Both the position numbers and the translations under genes were made by a program. This document shows positions 9,101-17,469 of a stretch of 36,855 nt of DNA, one piece after another. This stretch comes from Clostridiales bacterium. Lineage in GTDB: Bacteria > Bacillota > Clostridia > Christensenellales > Aristaeellaceae. Positions within the stretch are counted from its first letter, which is position 1; each line of letters begins with the position of its first letter. The stretch spans positions 1 to 36,855 of the forward strand of contig SVGL01000023.1 of the NCBI GenBank assembly GCA_015056325.1. The letters run 5' to 3'. Under the pieces are notes generated by a model that was not told the origin of the DNA, ran no database searches, and worked only from the letters and a program-made list of their open reading frames with translations.

Positions 9101-9762
9101 GCGTACTCCATGTAGAGGCGCGCGTTGCGGCTCTGCTCCTCCAGGGGGCCGAGGCGGCGGGTGAGCTCCTCCAGGATGTCATCCAGGCGCTCGACATTCT
9201 CCAGCGTGCGCTGAAGCTTCTTGTCCGCCTCTTCCTTGCGGGCGCGGAACTTGACGATGCCGGCGGCCTCCTCGAAGACCTGACGGCGATCCTCTGACTT
9301 GCGGGACAGGATCTCATCAATGCGGCCCTGGCCGATGATGGAGTAGCCCTCCTTGCCGATGCCGGTATCGCGGAACAGGTCGATGATGTCCCTTAGTCGG
9401 CAGGCAGCGCGGTTGAGGAAGTACTCGCTCTCGCCGTTGCGGTACACGCGGCGGGTGACCATGACCTCCGCATTCTGCATGGGGAGCTGGCCGTCCTCGT
9501 TATCGAAAATCAGCGACACTTCGCAGTAGGAAAGGGGCTTCCTCTTCTGGGTGCCGTTGAAGATGACGTCCGCCATGGACGCGCCGCGAAGGGTCTTCGC
9601 GCTCTGTTCACCCAGCACCCAGCGCACTGCGTCGCCGATATTGCTCTTGCCTGAGCCGTTGGGGCCTACAATGCCCGTGATGCCCTCGTCGAAGACGATC
9701 TCCGTCCGCTGGGCAAAGGACTTGAACCCGTACAGCTCCAGTTTTTTCAGTCTCAGGGTCAT
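6190..9762 (-). CDS. smc: Chromosome segregation protein SMC
   Basis: ATPase of the bacterial condensin (Smc-ScpAB) that organises and separates chromosomes. The product is 1190 residues, matching the family. The N-terminal head has Walker A GPNGSGKS at residues 33-40. A long coiled coil follows, then the hinge near residues 500-680, a second coiled coil, and the C-terminal head with the LLSGGE signature (about residue 1093) and Walker B CILDEIEAALDD (about 1123). The start at 9762 (MTLRLKKLELYGFKSF) fits the conserved N-terminus and has AAGGGGGC just upstream; the open frame continues further but into the promoter region. ftsY, often next to smc in Firmicutes, is not downstream here; a repeat and prfC follow instead. 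Confidence 0.97.
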   Translation of the reverse strand: MTLRLKKLELYGFKSFAQRTEIVFDEGITGIVGPNGSGKSNIGDAVRWVLGEQSAKTLRGASMADVIFNGTQKRKPLSYCEVSLIFDNEDGQLPMQNAEVMVTRRVYRNGESEYFLNRAACRLRDIIDLFRDTGIGKEGYSIIGQGRIDEILSRKSEDRRQVFEEAAGIVKFRARKEEADKKLQRTLENVERLDDILEELTRRLGPLEEQSRNARLYMEYAAELKHLDMNLFLIRSDRAKNRLAELDSELMTLSTILSDCEAAIADKTLQRDATQEDIAELDASLSAARAALMECAERVHACQEQLSALRSRKATRQENRDRITAEQADAEARLKELEASFGASQEEVAAQENLIKSAEDVLAKAQSDMERLQTEETEADEALEAHKAAVISAMNRVSDVKNQQTRLNTMQGQMTARLAEIEASAEKLHEQEAELVTEAEEARGQVQLEQQHQEELQAVHAERVAEFNTHDATLNHQRSRAEELSAKLQAATSRHGVLTEMVRDMEGYNQSVRRAVQYASQRNMKGVKGVLAQLMTVPQQYETAIDMALGAAQQNIVTDTEETAKELINYLRQNRFGRATFLPMSAIRPQTLNQNARSVLKMPGCIGVASELVQCAPEYRSIIENLLGRTIIADNLDHGIPIMRAGGHSFRLVTLEGDVMHSGGSMTGGSVQSKVSNFLSRERELKELTEVLRRGKADLDAMKMKLAEGQQRKAELRQAIADALEDVHQQEIAVTREQARFASASDALDAHRDRIEQTELAAVQLREALEDIENQLAAIDNQSGDVTMDQAAMEKRTAELQKALASARAAAAEASDRVMTRTLQLADLRHGLDNLRRDQSHFDADRNQILREQERRLEQLALMDDMDAQDAAAITQAENDVTLRQLEQKQQEQTAQAIEQKRTAAQTRLRELLHDIEGLHESYKRDGEKQHRLEMTHQRVESEQRNLENRIWDTYKLTYAGAEEFRQAEGFHEREADKRAGELNAAIRALGNVNVGAVEEYAETKARVDDLTSQQADLRAAEADLRELIERLLEQMRVTFVDNFTRLQGYFSETFTRLFGGGKAELLLMDPEDPLNCGIEVNAQPPGKKLQLLSLLSGGERALTAIAILFATLKLKPTPFCILDEIEAALDDANIGYYADYLREYSEGTQFIVVTHRKGTMERCNSLFGVAMEEQGVSKMVSVSLQDYKE

Positions 9763-9821
9763 TGCCCCCTTATATCGTAATATCACCCGTAAAGGGTGGT
9801 AGCCACACTTGACCAACTTAT

Positions 9822-9850
9822 AGTATAGCACAAAAAAGATGATTCGTCTA
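9822..9850 (-). promoter_or_regulatory. Probable sigma-A promoter of smc
   Basis: On the minus strand TAGACG (9845-9850) and TATACT (9822-9827) are separated by 17 bases, about 60 bases upstream of the smc start. A small CACCC/GGGTG hairpin lies in the leader. Confidence 0.5.
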
Positions 9851-9872
9851 TTTATTTCTTCGACTATATATG

Positions 9873-9905
9873 AAAAAAGCCATGGCGGTCTTTGCGTCAT
9901 GGCTT
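9873..9905 (-). terminator. Terminator of the leucine-rich-repeat gene
   Basis: On the minus strand AAGCCATG and CATGGCTT form an 8-bp stem directly followed by a T run. It starts 10 bases after the stop at 9915. Confidence 0.85.
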
Positions 9906-9914
9906 GGGTAGATA

Positions 9915-10979
9915 TCACGGGGTATAGAATTCGTAGCTGACGCCGTTCTCCACGCACCAGGTGTGGGCGTAGGAGCCTTCGACCACGCGGAAGAACAGGG
10001 CGGAGGAGCAATCCTGGAAGGCTGTGGCGTGCATATCTGTCAGGCTTTCCGGAAGGATGACTTCTGTCAGACCTGTACAGTCCTCAAATGCATTTTCGCC
10101 GATCTTTGTCACCCCTTCAGGAATGACCAGCGTACCCGTGAAGCCCCGGCATCCAGCAAAAGCGAACAGATTGATGCTGTTCAGTTTCTTTGGTAGGACA
10201 AGCTGCCCCGTAAAACCGCTGCAGCCCCAGAAGGCTTCATTGCCGATGGCAGTGATGCTGTCGGGCAGCCCCAGTTTTCCGTTGAAGCCGGTACACCAGC
10301 CAAAGGTTTCAGCCCGGATTTCCGTTACGCCTTCTGGAATGATCAGATCACCAGTAAAGCCTGCGCAGGAATGAAATGCACCTGCTCCAATGCTGGCTAG
10401 CGAGGGAGGAAGATCCAGCGAACCCGTAAAGCCGCATTCCCGAAATGATTTGTAACCGATTGATTTTACCTGGTTGCCCAATACCAGCTTTCCATCAAAA
10501 CTCCAACAGCTGGCAAAGGCGTAGTCTGAGATTTCTGTTACACCAATTGGAATCGTCAATCCGCCTGTAAAACCTGCACAATCACGGAATGCCTCGTAGC
10601 CAATGTGGGTAAGACCGGACGGAAGTGAGAGCTTACCAGACAGTCCGTAGCAACCATTGAATACGCCATCTTCAATCGCAGTCAGACCAGAGGGCAGCAT
10701 CAATGAACCATTCAGACCATAACAGGAATCAAAAGCATATTTCCCAATAAAAACGACAGAGTCTGGAATGACAAGATATCCCGTTATCTCCTCGCAGCCG
10801 GCAAACGCTCTCTCGCCGATGGAAACAAGTCCATCCGGCAGCGTTAGCGGGCCGGTTAACTCTTCGCAGTCTGCGAATGCATGCTTGCCGATTTCCGTCG
10901 TCCCCTCAGGGATGTTCACCTCAGCCGTCGCGCAGCCCAGCAGCGTCAGCGCCGCCAAAACGCATAGCAGCTTTTTCAT
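9915..10979 (-). CDS. Secreted BspA-like leucine-rich-repeat protein
   Basis: 354 residues. An N-terminal export signal (MKKLLCVLAALTLLGCATA) is followed by about a dozen tandem repeats of 23-24 residues of the BspA/Treponema type (PF13306-like), with the pattern LxLPxGLxxIGxxAFxxCxGFxG. The segment LLGC could be a lipobox, making it a lipoprotein; otherwise signal peptidase I could cut after ATA. Such proteins are surface or secreted adhesion-type proteins in gut and oral bacteria; the ligand here is unknown. There is no cell-wall anchor motif and the C-terminus (residues ~320-354) is a non-repeat cap. It has its own promoter (11011-11039) and terminator, so it is a single-gene unit. Codon use is less GC-rich than in its neighbours, which may point to transfer or to relaxed selection. 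Confidence 0.88.
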   Translation of the reverse strand: MKKLLCVLAALTLLGCATAEVNIPEGTTEIGKHAFADCEELTGPLTLPDGLVSIGERAFAGCEEITGYLVIPDSVVFIGKYAFDSCYGLNGSLMLPSGLTAIEDGVFNGCYGLSGKLSLPSGLTHIGYEAFRDCAGFTGGLTIPIGVTEISDYAFASCWSFDGKLVLGNQVKSIGYKSFRECGFTGSLDLPPSLASIGAGAFHSCAGFTGDLIIPEGVTEIRAETFGWCTGFNGKLGLPDSITAIGNEAFWGCSGFTGQLVLPKKLNSINLFAFAGCRGFTGTLVIPEGVTKIGENAFEDCTGLTEVILPESLTDMHATAFQDCSSALFFRVVEGSYAHTWCVENGVSYEFYTP

Positions 10980-11010
10980 CCGGTATCAATCCTCTCGCGA
11001 GTATATCAGG

Positions 11011-11039
11011 AGTATACCATGCATCCCACTGTAATGCAA
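11011..11039 (-). promoter_or_regulatory. Sigma-A promoter of the leucine-rich-repeat gene
   Basis: On the minus strand TTGCAT (11034-11039) and TATACT (11011-11016) are spaced by 17 bases. The start codon is about 30 bases further downstream. Confidence 0.7.
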
Positions 11040-11051
11040 GATGAAGCGCCC

Positions 11052-11717
11052 TCACGGCACCAGATCCAGCATATCCATGTCCTCGCCCACGTCGGTGAAG
11101 GTGTCCGGCACCTCGCCCACGATGATGGATTCCGCCATGGCCACCTGGGTGGAGGCCTCCACTGTTTTCGCGCCGGTGGGGATGACCAGCTGCACCTGGG
11201 CGGTGAGCAGCAGCGTCACCCGGTGGCGGGTCTGGTTGATGCCGGCGGTCTGGAAATCGGTGCGGAATTCCACCTGCACGCTGCCCACGGGGAGTACCTG
11301 CACCTCTATCTTCGGTCCTGCGCCGGCAAAGAGGGTCATCCCCAGCGCGCTGCCCAGCGGGACGCGCACCACCTGATCCCGGTTGCTCTGCAGCTTCGCC
11401 TGGCTCATGAGGCTGACCTTGGCAGCCAGGCGGTTCATCTCCGGGGTGTTGGCCTGGATGAGCCGCACCCGGCCGCTTTCGTCGGCAGTGACGTGCATGA
11501 GGGCGTCGTAGGTCACTTCACCGGAGGCGAGCAGCTCCGCGGCGGCCTCGTTGAGGATGCGCACCGCCATCGCCCGGGCCTGGGCCTGGGCCAGGGAGAG
11601 CACCACCCGGGTCAGGTTACCCTCGACGAAAAGGATGCTGCTGACAATCACCACAAGGCACAGCGCCAGACAGAAAAGCGCTGCCTGGCGGTGAAGTTTC
11701 ACGCGGAATGCAGTCAT
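11052..11717 (-). CDS. yunB: Sporulation protein YunB
   Basis: 221 residues. One N-terminal membrane segment (residues ~12-32) is followed by an extracytoplasmic domain of the YunB family, with helices around LAQAQARAMAVRILNEAA and beta-rich parts around LGMTLFAGAGPKIEVQVLPVG and ETRTDFQTAGINQTRHR-like sequence. In B. subtilis yunB belongs to the mother-cell sigma-E regulon and is needed for normal spore formation; its biochemical role is unknown. The start at 11717 (MTAFRVKLHRQ) has AAGGAGG 7 bases upstream; the frame upstream of it is not supported. It is divergent from the penicillin-binding protein gene. Its presence is direct evidence that the lineage forms, or once formed, endospores. 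Confidence 0.88.
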   Translation of the reverse strand: MTAFRVKLHRQAALFCLALCLVVIVSSILFVEGNLTRVVLSLAQAQARAMAVRILNEAAAELLASGEVTYDALMHVTADESGRVRLIQANTPEMNRLAAKVSLMSQAKLQSNRDQVVRVPLGSALGMTLFAGAGPKIEVQVLPVGSVQVEFRTDFQTAGINQTRHRVTLLLTAQVQLVIPTGAKTVEASTQVAMAESIIVGEVPDTFTDVGEDMDMLDLVP

Positions 11718-11773
11718 TTCCCGTCCTCCTTCGTTATATGGGTGAAAGCTGCGCCATGAGGGATAGCAAATGG

Positions 11774-11802
11774 TTGTCTGGGCGCACATTTCGTGCTATA
11801 AT
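11774..11802 (+). promoter_or_regulatory. Sigma-A promoter of the class A PBP gene
   Basis: TTGTCT (11774-11779), 17-base spacer, TATAAT (11797-11802). It lies 54 bases upstream of the TTG start and is among the best promoter matches in the window. Confidence 0.8.
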
Positions 11803-11855
11803 TATGATGATGGATTATGCCATTATGCCAATCCGCCTGTAAGGAGGCATCCCCC

Positions 11856-14627
11856 TTGAAGAAAAACCGCAAGCGCCGCTTTGATACGGCGGATTATGAG
11901 AACGCCCAGGACCGGACGCCGGAAGGTCCCGTATTCACCGATGACGCCTGGCGAGAGGACACCGATGTATCCTTCCTCCCTGAGGAGAAGGTGTACCCCC
12001 GCTCCATCTTCAGGCCCCGCGTCAAGCCCCCGAATTTCATCCTCAGCGTGCTGGTGAATACAGTGCGCATTTTGGCCGTGCTGATCCTGGTGGGAGGCCT
12101 TGCGCTGGTGGGCGCGGTGGCAGGCATCGCCAAGGGCTATGTGGAGACAGCTCCTTCCCTGGACCTCGCCGCGCTGGATGAGCAGGCCCAGACCTCCTTC
12201 ATTTATGACGCCAACGGGAATCTCATCACTGAGTACAAGGGCATTGAGAACCGCGTGATGGTCTCCATCGAGGCCATGCCGACCTATCTGCAGCAGGCCT
12301 TCGTGGCTGTGGAGGACGCCCGCTTCTACACCCATGACGGCGTGGACCTCAAGCGCATCGTGGGCGCGTTCGTGTCCAACCTGACCTCGTCCTCCACCCA
12401 GGGCGGCTCCACCATCACCCAGCAGCTGATCAAGAATACCCTGCTCTCCTCCGAGCAGAGCTACAAGCGCAAGATCCAGGAGGCCTACCTGGCCCTGCAG
12501 CTGGAAACCACCTACTCCAAGGATGAGATCCTGGAGTGCTACCTGAACACCATCTGGCTGGGCGAGAGCTACTACGGCGTGCAGACCGCGGCGGAGGGCT
12601 ACTTCGGCAAGCAGCTGCATGAGCTGACCCTGCGCGAGTGCGCCATCCTGGCCGGCACCTGCAACTCCCCCTATTACTATAACCCCCGCCGCAACTATTA
12701 CAGCCGCGAGAAGGAGGGCGTGGATTACCCCGCCATCACCAACAACCGCACGGATTATGTCCTGCGGTGCATGTACGAGAACCAGTTCATCACCTACGAG
12801 CAGTACCAGGAGGCGCTGAATCCCGCTACCGCGAATGTATTGCGCACCGATCCCAACACCGGCAGCGGCATGTACGCCCACGCCCATTATGTGGAGTACG
12901 CCGTCTCCGAGGTGATCGACATCTTCCTGGAATTGCGCGGATTGGCGGACACCCCCGCGAACCGTTCCGCGATGGAAAACGAGCTGCGCACCGGCGGCTA
13001 CCGCGTGCAGCTGGCCATCGACCCCAACATCCAGCAGACCGTGCAGGACACCATTGCCAACTGGACGAAGTACCCCTCCCTGCGCGACCCGTCGGACAAG
13101 GTGATCCGTTCCTCCAACGGCGACGGTACCTACGTGGAGACCATCCAGCCCCAGGCCGCGGCTGTGGTCATCGACTACCACACGGGCGAGATCAAGGCCA
13201 TCGTGGGCAGCCGCAACGAGCCCACCGTCAAGAAGACCCTCAACCGCGCTGTGGACATGAAGATGCCCGTGGGCTCCTCCATCAAGCCCATTGCGGTGTA
13301 TGCCCCGGCCATTGAGCTGGGCGCGTCTCCGGCCTCCATCGTGAGCAACATGCCCCTGCCCATCGCCGGGTGGAAGGACAACAAGGGCCGCGATTCCTGG
13401 CCCACCAATTACGGCGGCAGCAACTACGCCGGCCCCCAGACCCTGCGCAAGGCCCTGGTCAACAGCCACAACACCGCCGCCGCCCAGACCCTGATGACCA
13501 TGGTGGGCGTGCAGCGCTCGGTGGACTTCCTCCACCGCATGGGCATCGACGATGACCACATCGACGCCACGCCTTTCGGACTGTCCCTGGGTTCCAGCGG
13601 CATTACGCCCCTGCAGATGACCGCAGCCTTCGGTACCCTGGCCAACGGCGGCGTATACCAGGAGCCCATCAGCGTGCTGGGCATCTCCGACAGCGAGGGC
13701 AATGTGGTCTGGGACGGCCATGCCCGCCAGGAGAGACGCCGCGTCTTCTCCGAGTCCACCGCATACCTGGTGGTGGATATGCTGACTGACGCTGTGAAGT
13801 CCGGCACGGGTACCAGTGCGAAGATCTCCGGGCAGACCGTCGCCGGCAAGACCGGCACCAACTCCGACCAAAAGGGCGTGTTCTTCTCCGGCATGACGGG
13901 GTACTACGCTTCCTCCATCTGGGTCGGCCACGACAACTACAAGGCCCTGTCCTCCAAGACGACGGGCTCTTCTGCCGCTGCGCCCCTGTGGCAGGCCTAC
14001 ATGAAGAAGATCCACTCCGGCCTGGGCAACAAAGCCATCCTGGACGGCGATCCCTCCGCCTACGGATTGACCAAGGTGACAACCTGCGCCGTCTCCGGCC
14101 AGCTGGCGACCTCCGCCTGCCGCAACGACGCCATGGATTACGGCACCGTCACCGATTACTGGGCCGCCGGCACCGAACCCACCGTTCACTGCCAGATGCA
14201 TACCACTGCCCGCATCTGCATTGACAGCGGCATGACCGCCTCTGCCTACTGTTACAACGTGGAGGAGCGCGGCGTGGTGTCCATCCCGGGCGGCCACCCG
14301 CTGCAGCAGTTCCTGGGCACCCAATATGAGGACGTGCTGGCGGAGTACCTGGGGGCCTCCTCGGTATACGGCACTCAGGGCCGCTGCACCTGGCACACCT
14401 CCTATCAGGAGAGCACCACGGTGGAGAACACCCTCATCCCCGACGCCCTGATGCTCCTGGCCCAGGCGCAGAATCAGCTCATCACCATGGATGTGTACAG
14501 CGCGGCCTACTCCAATTTGCAGAGCGCCGTGACCAATCTGCAGTACGTCATCGGGCAGTCGAACCCCAGCCAGTCCGAGCTGGCGATAGCCATGGCCATG
14601 GTGACCCAGGCGATGGCGGGGTACTGA
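11856..14627 (+). CDS. Class A penicillin-binding protein (glycosyltransferase/transpeptidase, PBP1A type)
   Basis: Polymerises lipid II into glycan strands and crosslinks the peptides; membrane-anchored, acting outside. 923 residues. A charged cytoplasmic tail (1-60) and one membrane helix (~61-93) precede a GT51 domain, with catalytic Glu in VEDARFYTHDG (E153) and QGGSTITQQLIKN (182-194). The transpeptidase has SSIK (S474 nucleophile), SHN (537-539) and KTGT (665-668). A C-terminal extension of roughly 200 residues has several Cys pairs and ends in an Ala/Gln-rich helical tail. The TTG start at 11856 is chosen because AAGGAGG lies 8 bases upstream; the ATG 39 bases earlier has no ribosome binding site. 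It has its own promoter and is divergent from yunB. It could be vegetative or spore-wall related. Confidence 0.95.
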   Translation: MKKNRKRRFDTADYENAQDRTPEGPVFTDDAWREDTDVSFLPEEKVYPRSIFRPRVKPPNFILSVLVNTVRILAVLILVGGLALVGAVAGIAKGYVETAPSLDLAALDEQAQTSFIYDANGNLITEYKGIENRVMVSIEAMPTYLQQAFVAVEDARFYTHDGVDLKRIVGAFVSNLTSSSTQGGSTITQQLIKNTLLSSEQSYKRKIQEAYLALQLETTYSKDEILECYLNTIWLGESYYGVQTAAEGYFGKQLHELTLRECAILAGTCNSPYYYNPRRNYYSREKEGVDYPAITNNRTDYVLRCMYENQFITYEQYQEALNPATANVLRTDPNTGSGMYAHAHYVEYAVSEVIDIFLELRGLADTPANRSAMENELRTGGYRVQLAIDPNIQQTVQDTIANWTKYPSLRDPSDKVIRSSNGDGTYVETIQPQAAAVVIDYHTGEIKAIVGSRNEPTVKKTLNRAVDMKMPVGSSIKPIAVYAPAIELGASPASIVSNMPLPIAGWKDNKGRDSWPTNYGGSNYAGPQTLRKALVNSHNTAAAQTLMTMVGVQRSVDFLHRMGIDDDHIDATPFGLSLGSSGITPLQMTAAFGTLANGGVYQEPISVLGISDSEGNVVWDGHARQERRRVFSESTAYLVVDMLTDAVKSGTGTSAKISGQTVAGKTGTNSDQKGVFFSGMTGYYASSIWVGHDNYKALSSKTTGSSAAAPLWQAYMKKIHSGLGNKAILDGDPSAYGLTKVTTCAVSGQLATSACRNDAMDYGTVTDYWAAGTEPTVHCQMHTTARICIDSGMTASAYCYNVEERGVVSIPGGHPLQQFLGTQYEDVLAEYLGASSVYGTQGRCTWHTSYQESTTVENTLIPDALMLLAQAQNQLITMDVYSAAYSNLQSAVTNLQYVIGQSNPSQSELAIAMAMVTQAMAGY

Positions 14628-14901
14628 GGGTTTCGCAAAAGTGCTTCCGGCACTTTTGCGAGGTTTGCACTCGCGCACTGGTCGATCGGCCATCACCGAG
14701 ACAAGCTCGGCGCTGGCTACGCTCTGCAAATGCAAGCATTTGCTGTCGCTAGTCGGCTTGCGCCTCCCTCCTCCCGGCCGTTTGCTCGCGTAAGGAAACG
14801 ATTTTGCAGGCAAAATCGAACCCCGCCCGCGCGGCAAAGCCCCGCGATACGATTATAGTCAGAGGGCCTGCGGGCCCTCCGACACCTCCCGGAGAAAAAC
14901 T
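14628..14901. repeat. Palindrome-rich intergenic block (family D)
   Basis: The 274 bases between the PBP and nuclease genes hold a chain of hairpins and no credible gene. A perfect 12-bp stem, TCGCAAAAGTGC (14633-14644) with 14650-14661, comes first and may terminate PBP transcription. Further palindromes are GCAAATGCAAGCATTTGC (about 14726-14743), CGATTTTGCAGGCAAAATCG (about 14798-14817) and GAGGGCC/GGCCCTC (about 14861-14881). The start codon of the nuclease gene follows after a GGAG ribosome binding site. Confidence 0.65.
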
Positions 14902-15258
14902 ATGGAACAGATCGTCAACGCCATCAGCGCCCTCCGCGCGCCGCTGCAGCAGGGGGAATACGACCTCCACCGCCTGGTGATGGACGCCCTGGACGCTGCC
15001 CGAATCCCCTGGGAGCACGAAGTGAAGCTTGCGCCCCGCTGCCGCATTGACCTGATGTGCGGAAGCGTTGGCATCGAGATCAAGCGCGGCAAGGTCGAAC
15101 GGCCCCGGATTCTGGAGCAGCTGCGCAAGTATGCCGCCTGCGAGCAGGTGCAGGGCCTGATCCTGGTCACAGAGAAGACCGTACCGCTTCCTCACACGAT
15201 CAACGGCAAGCCGGTCAGGCTGATTTGTTTGAACCGGCTGTGGGGGATTGCACTGTGA
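14902..15258 (+). CDS. Small PD-(D/E)XK-type nuclease
   Basis: 118 residues, a single compact domain. The core matches the PD-(D/E)XK nuclease fold: D50 in CRIDLMCG, then E59-I-K61 in GIEIKRG, followed by a helix with the Q of LEQLRKYAAC and a final strand GLILVTEK. Such small enzymes cut DNA in repair, recombination, restriction or phage systems. The specific family is not recognised; it could be an archaeal-HJR/VRR-NUC-like resolvase or a restriction-like subunit. The start has GGAG 8 bases upstream. The next gene is a SNF2 helicase in the same direction, 183 bases on, suggesting a nuclease-translocase pair, although a palindromic element lies between them. Confidence 0.72.
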   Translation: MEQIVNAISALRAPLQQGEYDLHRLVMDALDAARIPWEHEVKLAPRCRIDLMCGSVGIEIKRGKVERPRILEQLRKYAACEQVQGLILVTEKTVPLPHTINGKPVRLICLNRLWGIAL

Positions 15259-15283
15259 TTTGCAGTTGAATTTGGCCGCAGCG

Positions 15284-15404
15284 TCCACCTCATCCGACCT
15301 CGCTAACGCTCAGCCACCTTCCCCTCGAGGGGAAGGCTTACACACAGACCAACCTTGGCTTCCCCTTGAGGGGAAGCTCCGCCCGCAGGCGGTGATGAGG
15401 TGGA
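15284..15404. repeat. Palindromic repeat, family B, copy 1 (121 bp)
   Basis: Ends TCCACCTCATC (15284-15294) and GATGAGGTGGA (15394-15404) are perfect 11-bp inverted repeats. Internal hairpins: CTTCCCCTCGAGGGGAAG, CTTCCCCTTGAGGGGAAG and CCGCCCGCAGGCGG. Bases 15351-15404 are identical to 18182-18235 in copy 2. It sits between the nuclease and helicase genes. Confidence 0.88.
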
Positions 15405-15441
15405 AACCCACACCTGTGCCTACCTACAACGGAGCATACAA

Positions 15442-17244
15442 ATGGACTACGAAATGGACTACCTCGACGAGCTCCTCTTTGACGAGCCCGCCGAAGAAAA
15501 TGACGACGACCTCCTTCCGGCCTACCTCCGGGAGCCGCCCATCCCCACCCGCACCTACGGCACCCTCAGCTACAACCGGCGCAGCAAGTGCTGGACGGTC
15601 AAGGCTGACCCCGCGGTGACGGAGATGTGCAAGCGGCTCTTCCCCGGCAGCGCAGGCAGCAAGCGGGGCGAGGCGCGCTTCACCGCTCACCGCCGCATGG
15701 TGGGCGACCTCATGTGGCTGATGCTGCGCTACCCGCTGGAAGTGAGTCCCCGCGACCGCGCCGTCTGGGACAAGGCGGTGCAGGAGGCCCGTGACCACGC
15801 CATCCGCAAGGCCATCGCATCGAAGCTGCCGGAGCGCATGACGCCCCCGGAGGGCAGCTTCACCGGCGAACTCCGGCCCTTCCAGCAGGAGGGCCTGGCC
15901 TTCCTGATGCAGCACGACCGCTGCCTGCTGGCAGACGAAATGGGCCTGGGCAAAACCGTGCAGGCGCTGTCCTATCTGGCCAGCACGGATTCCTTCCCCG
16001 CGCTGGTGATTCCGCCGGCTCACCTGACCCGCAACTGGACGGAGGAGGCCTCCCGCTTCCTGCGTATCCGCAGCGAGAAGCCCCGCGTGCATGTCATCCG
16101 CGGCCTCAAGCCCTACGAGCTGCCCGAGGCGGATGTCTACATCATGCACTACCTGCTCCTGCGCGGCTGGAAGGAAGTGCTGCCAACGCTGGGCTTCAAG
16201 GCCGTCATTTTCGACGAGGTGCAGGAGCTGCGCCACACCGGCACGGAGAAGTACTCTGCCGCATCGCTGCTGTCGGAGAGCTGCGAGCGGGTCATCGGCC
16301 TTTCCGGCACGCCGATCTACAATACCGGCGGCGAAATCTGGAACGTCATCAACATTCTCGACTACCACTTCCTCGGCGACTGGGAGTCTTTCTCCCGCGA
16401 GTGGTGCTACGGCTACGGCAACGCCGTGGTGGTCAAGCCGCAATTGCTGGGCGACTACCTCCGCCAGGAGGGGCTGATGCTCCGCCGCACGAAGCAGGAG
16501 GTGCTCAAGGAGTTGCCGCCCAAGCGCCGTGCTGTGCAGGAGCTGGACTGGAACGACAAGCTCTACGCCCAGCTGATGGCCCCCGTGCTGCCGGACGTTG
16601 TCCGCTGGAAAACCGACGGCACCCTGACGGCCTCCGCACGCGCGATGCTGGAGGAAAGCATCTCCCAGCACGTCCGGCAGGCCACGGGCATCGCCAAGGC
16701 CCCCTATGTGTGCCAGTTTGTGCGCGCACTGCTGGATTCCGGCGAAAAGGTGCTGCTCTTCGCCCACCACCACGCGGTGATGGACGCCTACAAGCAGGAG
16801 CTGAAGAACTACCGCCCCGGCTTCATCACCGGCCGGGAGACCATCTCCGCCAAGGCCGACGCGGTAGAACGCTTCATGTCCGGTAAGACGGACGTGCTGT
16901 GCATATCCTTGCGCGCGGCGAGCGGCCTGAACCTTCAGCGCGCCACCTGCGTGGTTTTCGGCGAGCTGGACTGGTCTCCCGCCGTCCATTCTCAGGCGGA
17001 GGACCGCGCTCACCGCATGGGTCAGGAGGACAGCCTGCTGTGCTACTACCTGGTGGCTCCCCAGGGCTCCGACGCCGCCATGCAGGAGGCGCTGGGCCTG
17101 AAGGTCAGCCAGTTCGTGGGGCTCATGGGCGACACGCCCGTGTCCGCCGCAGAATCCGCCGAGGCCGCCCACCAGGCCCGCAAGCACGTGGAGATGATCG
17201 CCGCGCAGATGGAGGGGTCTTCGACCCCATTTTCCCGCGATTGA
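15442..17244 (+). CDS. SNF2-family helicase/translocase
   Basis: 600 residues. A family-unknown N-terminal part of about 140 residues precedes a superfamily 2 SNF2 motor. Q-like region GELRPFQQEGLAFLM, motif I DEMGLGKT (165-172), motif II DEVQ (258-261, a DEAH-box variant), and motif III SGTP (288-291) are followed by the second RecA lobe with VLLFAHHHAVMD, the SAKADAVERF region, LRAASGLNLQRA (motif V) and QAEDRAHRMGQ (motif VI, arginine fingers). These motors move along duplex DNA and remodel DNA-protein complexes. The N-terminal layout recalls phage and SMARCAL1-like annealing enzymes. Start at 15442 (MDYEMDYLDELL) follows a GGAG; an upstream frame runs through the repeat. It follows a small nuclease and precedes a pentapeptide protein, so a joint role in DNA repair or defence is possible. 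Confidence 0.92.
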   Translation: MDYEMDYLDELLFDEPAEENDDDLLPAYLREPPIPTRTYGTLSYNRRSKCWTVKADPAVTEMCKRLFPGSAGSKRGEARFTAHRRMVGDLMWLMLRYPLEVSPRDRAVWDKAVQEARDHAIRKAIASKLPERMTPPEGSFTGELRPFQQEGLAFLMQHDRCLLADEMGLGKTVQALSYLASTDSFPALVIPPAHLTRNWTEEASRFLRIRSEKPRVHVIRGLKPYELPEADVYIMHYLLLRGWKEVLPTLGFKAVIFDEVQELRHTGTEKYSAASLLSESCERVIGLSGTPIYNTGGEIWNVINILDYHFLGDWESFSREWCYGYGNAVVVKPQLLGDYLRQEGLMLRRTKQEVLKELPPKRRAVQELDWNDKLYAQLMAPVLPDVVRWKTDGTLTASARAMLEESISQHVRQATGIAKAPYVCQFVRALLDSGEKVLLFAHHHAVMDAYKQELKNYRPGFITGRETISAKADAVERFMSGKTDVLCISLRAASGLNLQRATCVVFGELDWSPAVHSQAEDRAHRMGQEDSLLCYYLVAPQGSDAAMQEALGLKVSQFVGLMGDTPVSAAESAEAAHQARKHVEMIAAQMEGSSTPFSRD

Positions 17245-17295
17245 GTTGACTTTTTCTTTCCATACTGTCCTCGCGTGTTGATTGCAAGAGAACGT

Positions 17296-17429
17296 CTCCT
17301 TCCGTCATCGCCTCATGGCGATGCCACCTCCTGCCACCGGGGCTCCCGGCTCGAGAGGGAGGCTTAACTACCGGGGCCAAAAGGCTCCCTCCCGAGGAAG
17401 CTGTCTGAGCGAAGCGAAGACTGAGGGAG
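17296..17429. repeat. Palindromic repeat, family A, copy 3 (134 bp, diverged)
   Basis: Left end CTCCTTCCGTCATC and right end GACTGAGGGAG are imperfect inverted repeats. Internal stems include GGCGATG-type, CGAGAGGGAGG and GGCTCCCTCCCGAGG. The left half carries extra bases, so the two halves are less symmetrical than in copies 1 and 6. It occupies the gap between the helicase and pentapeptide genes. Confidence 0.7.
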
Positions 17430-17469
17430 TAAACCTCGCACATCCGCATACCACGGAGGAAAACACACC

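Noticed and set aside
9763..9821. Riboswitch or T-box leader of smc
   Set aside because: Only one tiny hairpin is present and no conserved leader motif can be seen.
11718..11760. Sigma-E-like promoter directly upstream of yunB (CATATAAC)
   Set aside because: It would place the start site inside the ribosome binding site, and the -35 element is poor.
11823..14837. 1004-codon open frame opposite the PBP gene
   Set aside because: Antisense shadow; runs from the palindromic block and has Gly/His/Val-rich low-complexity sequence.
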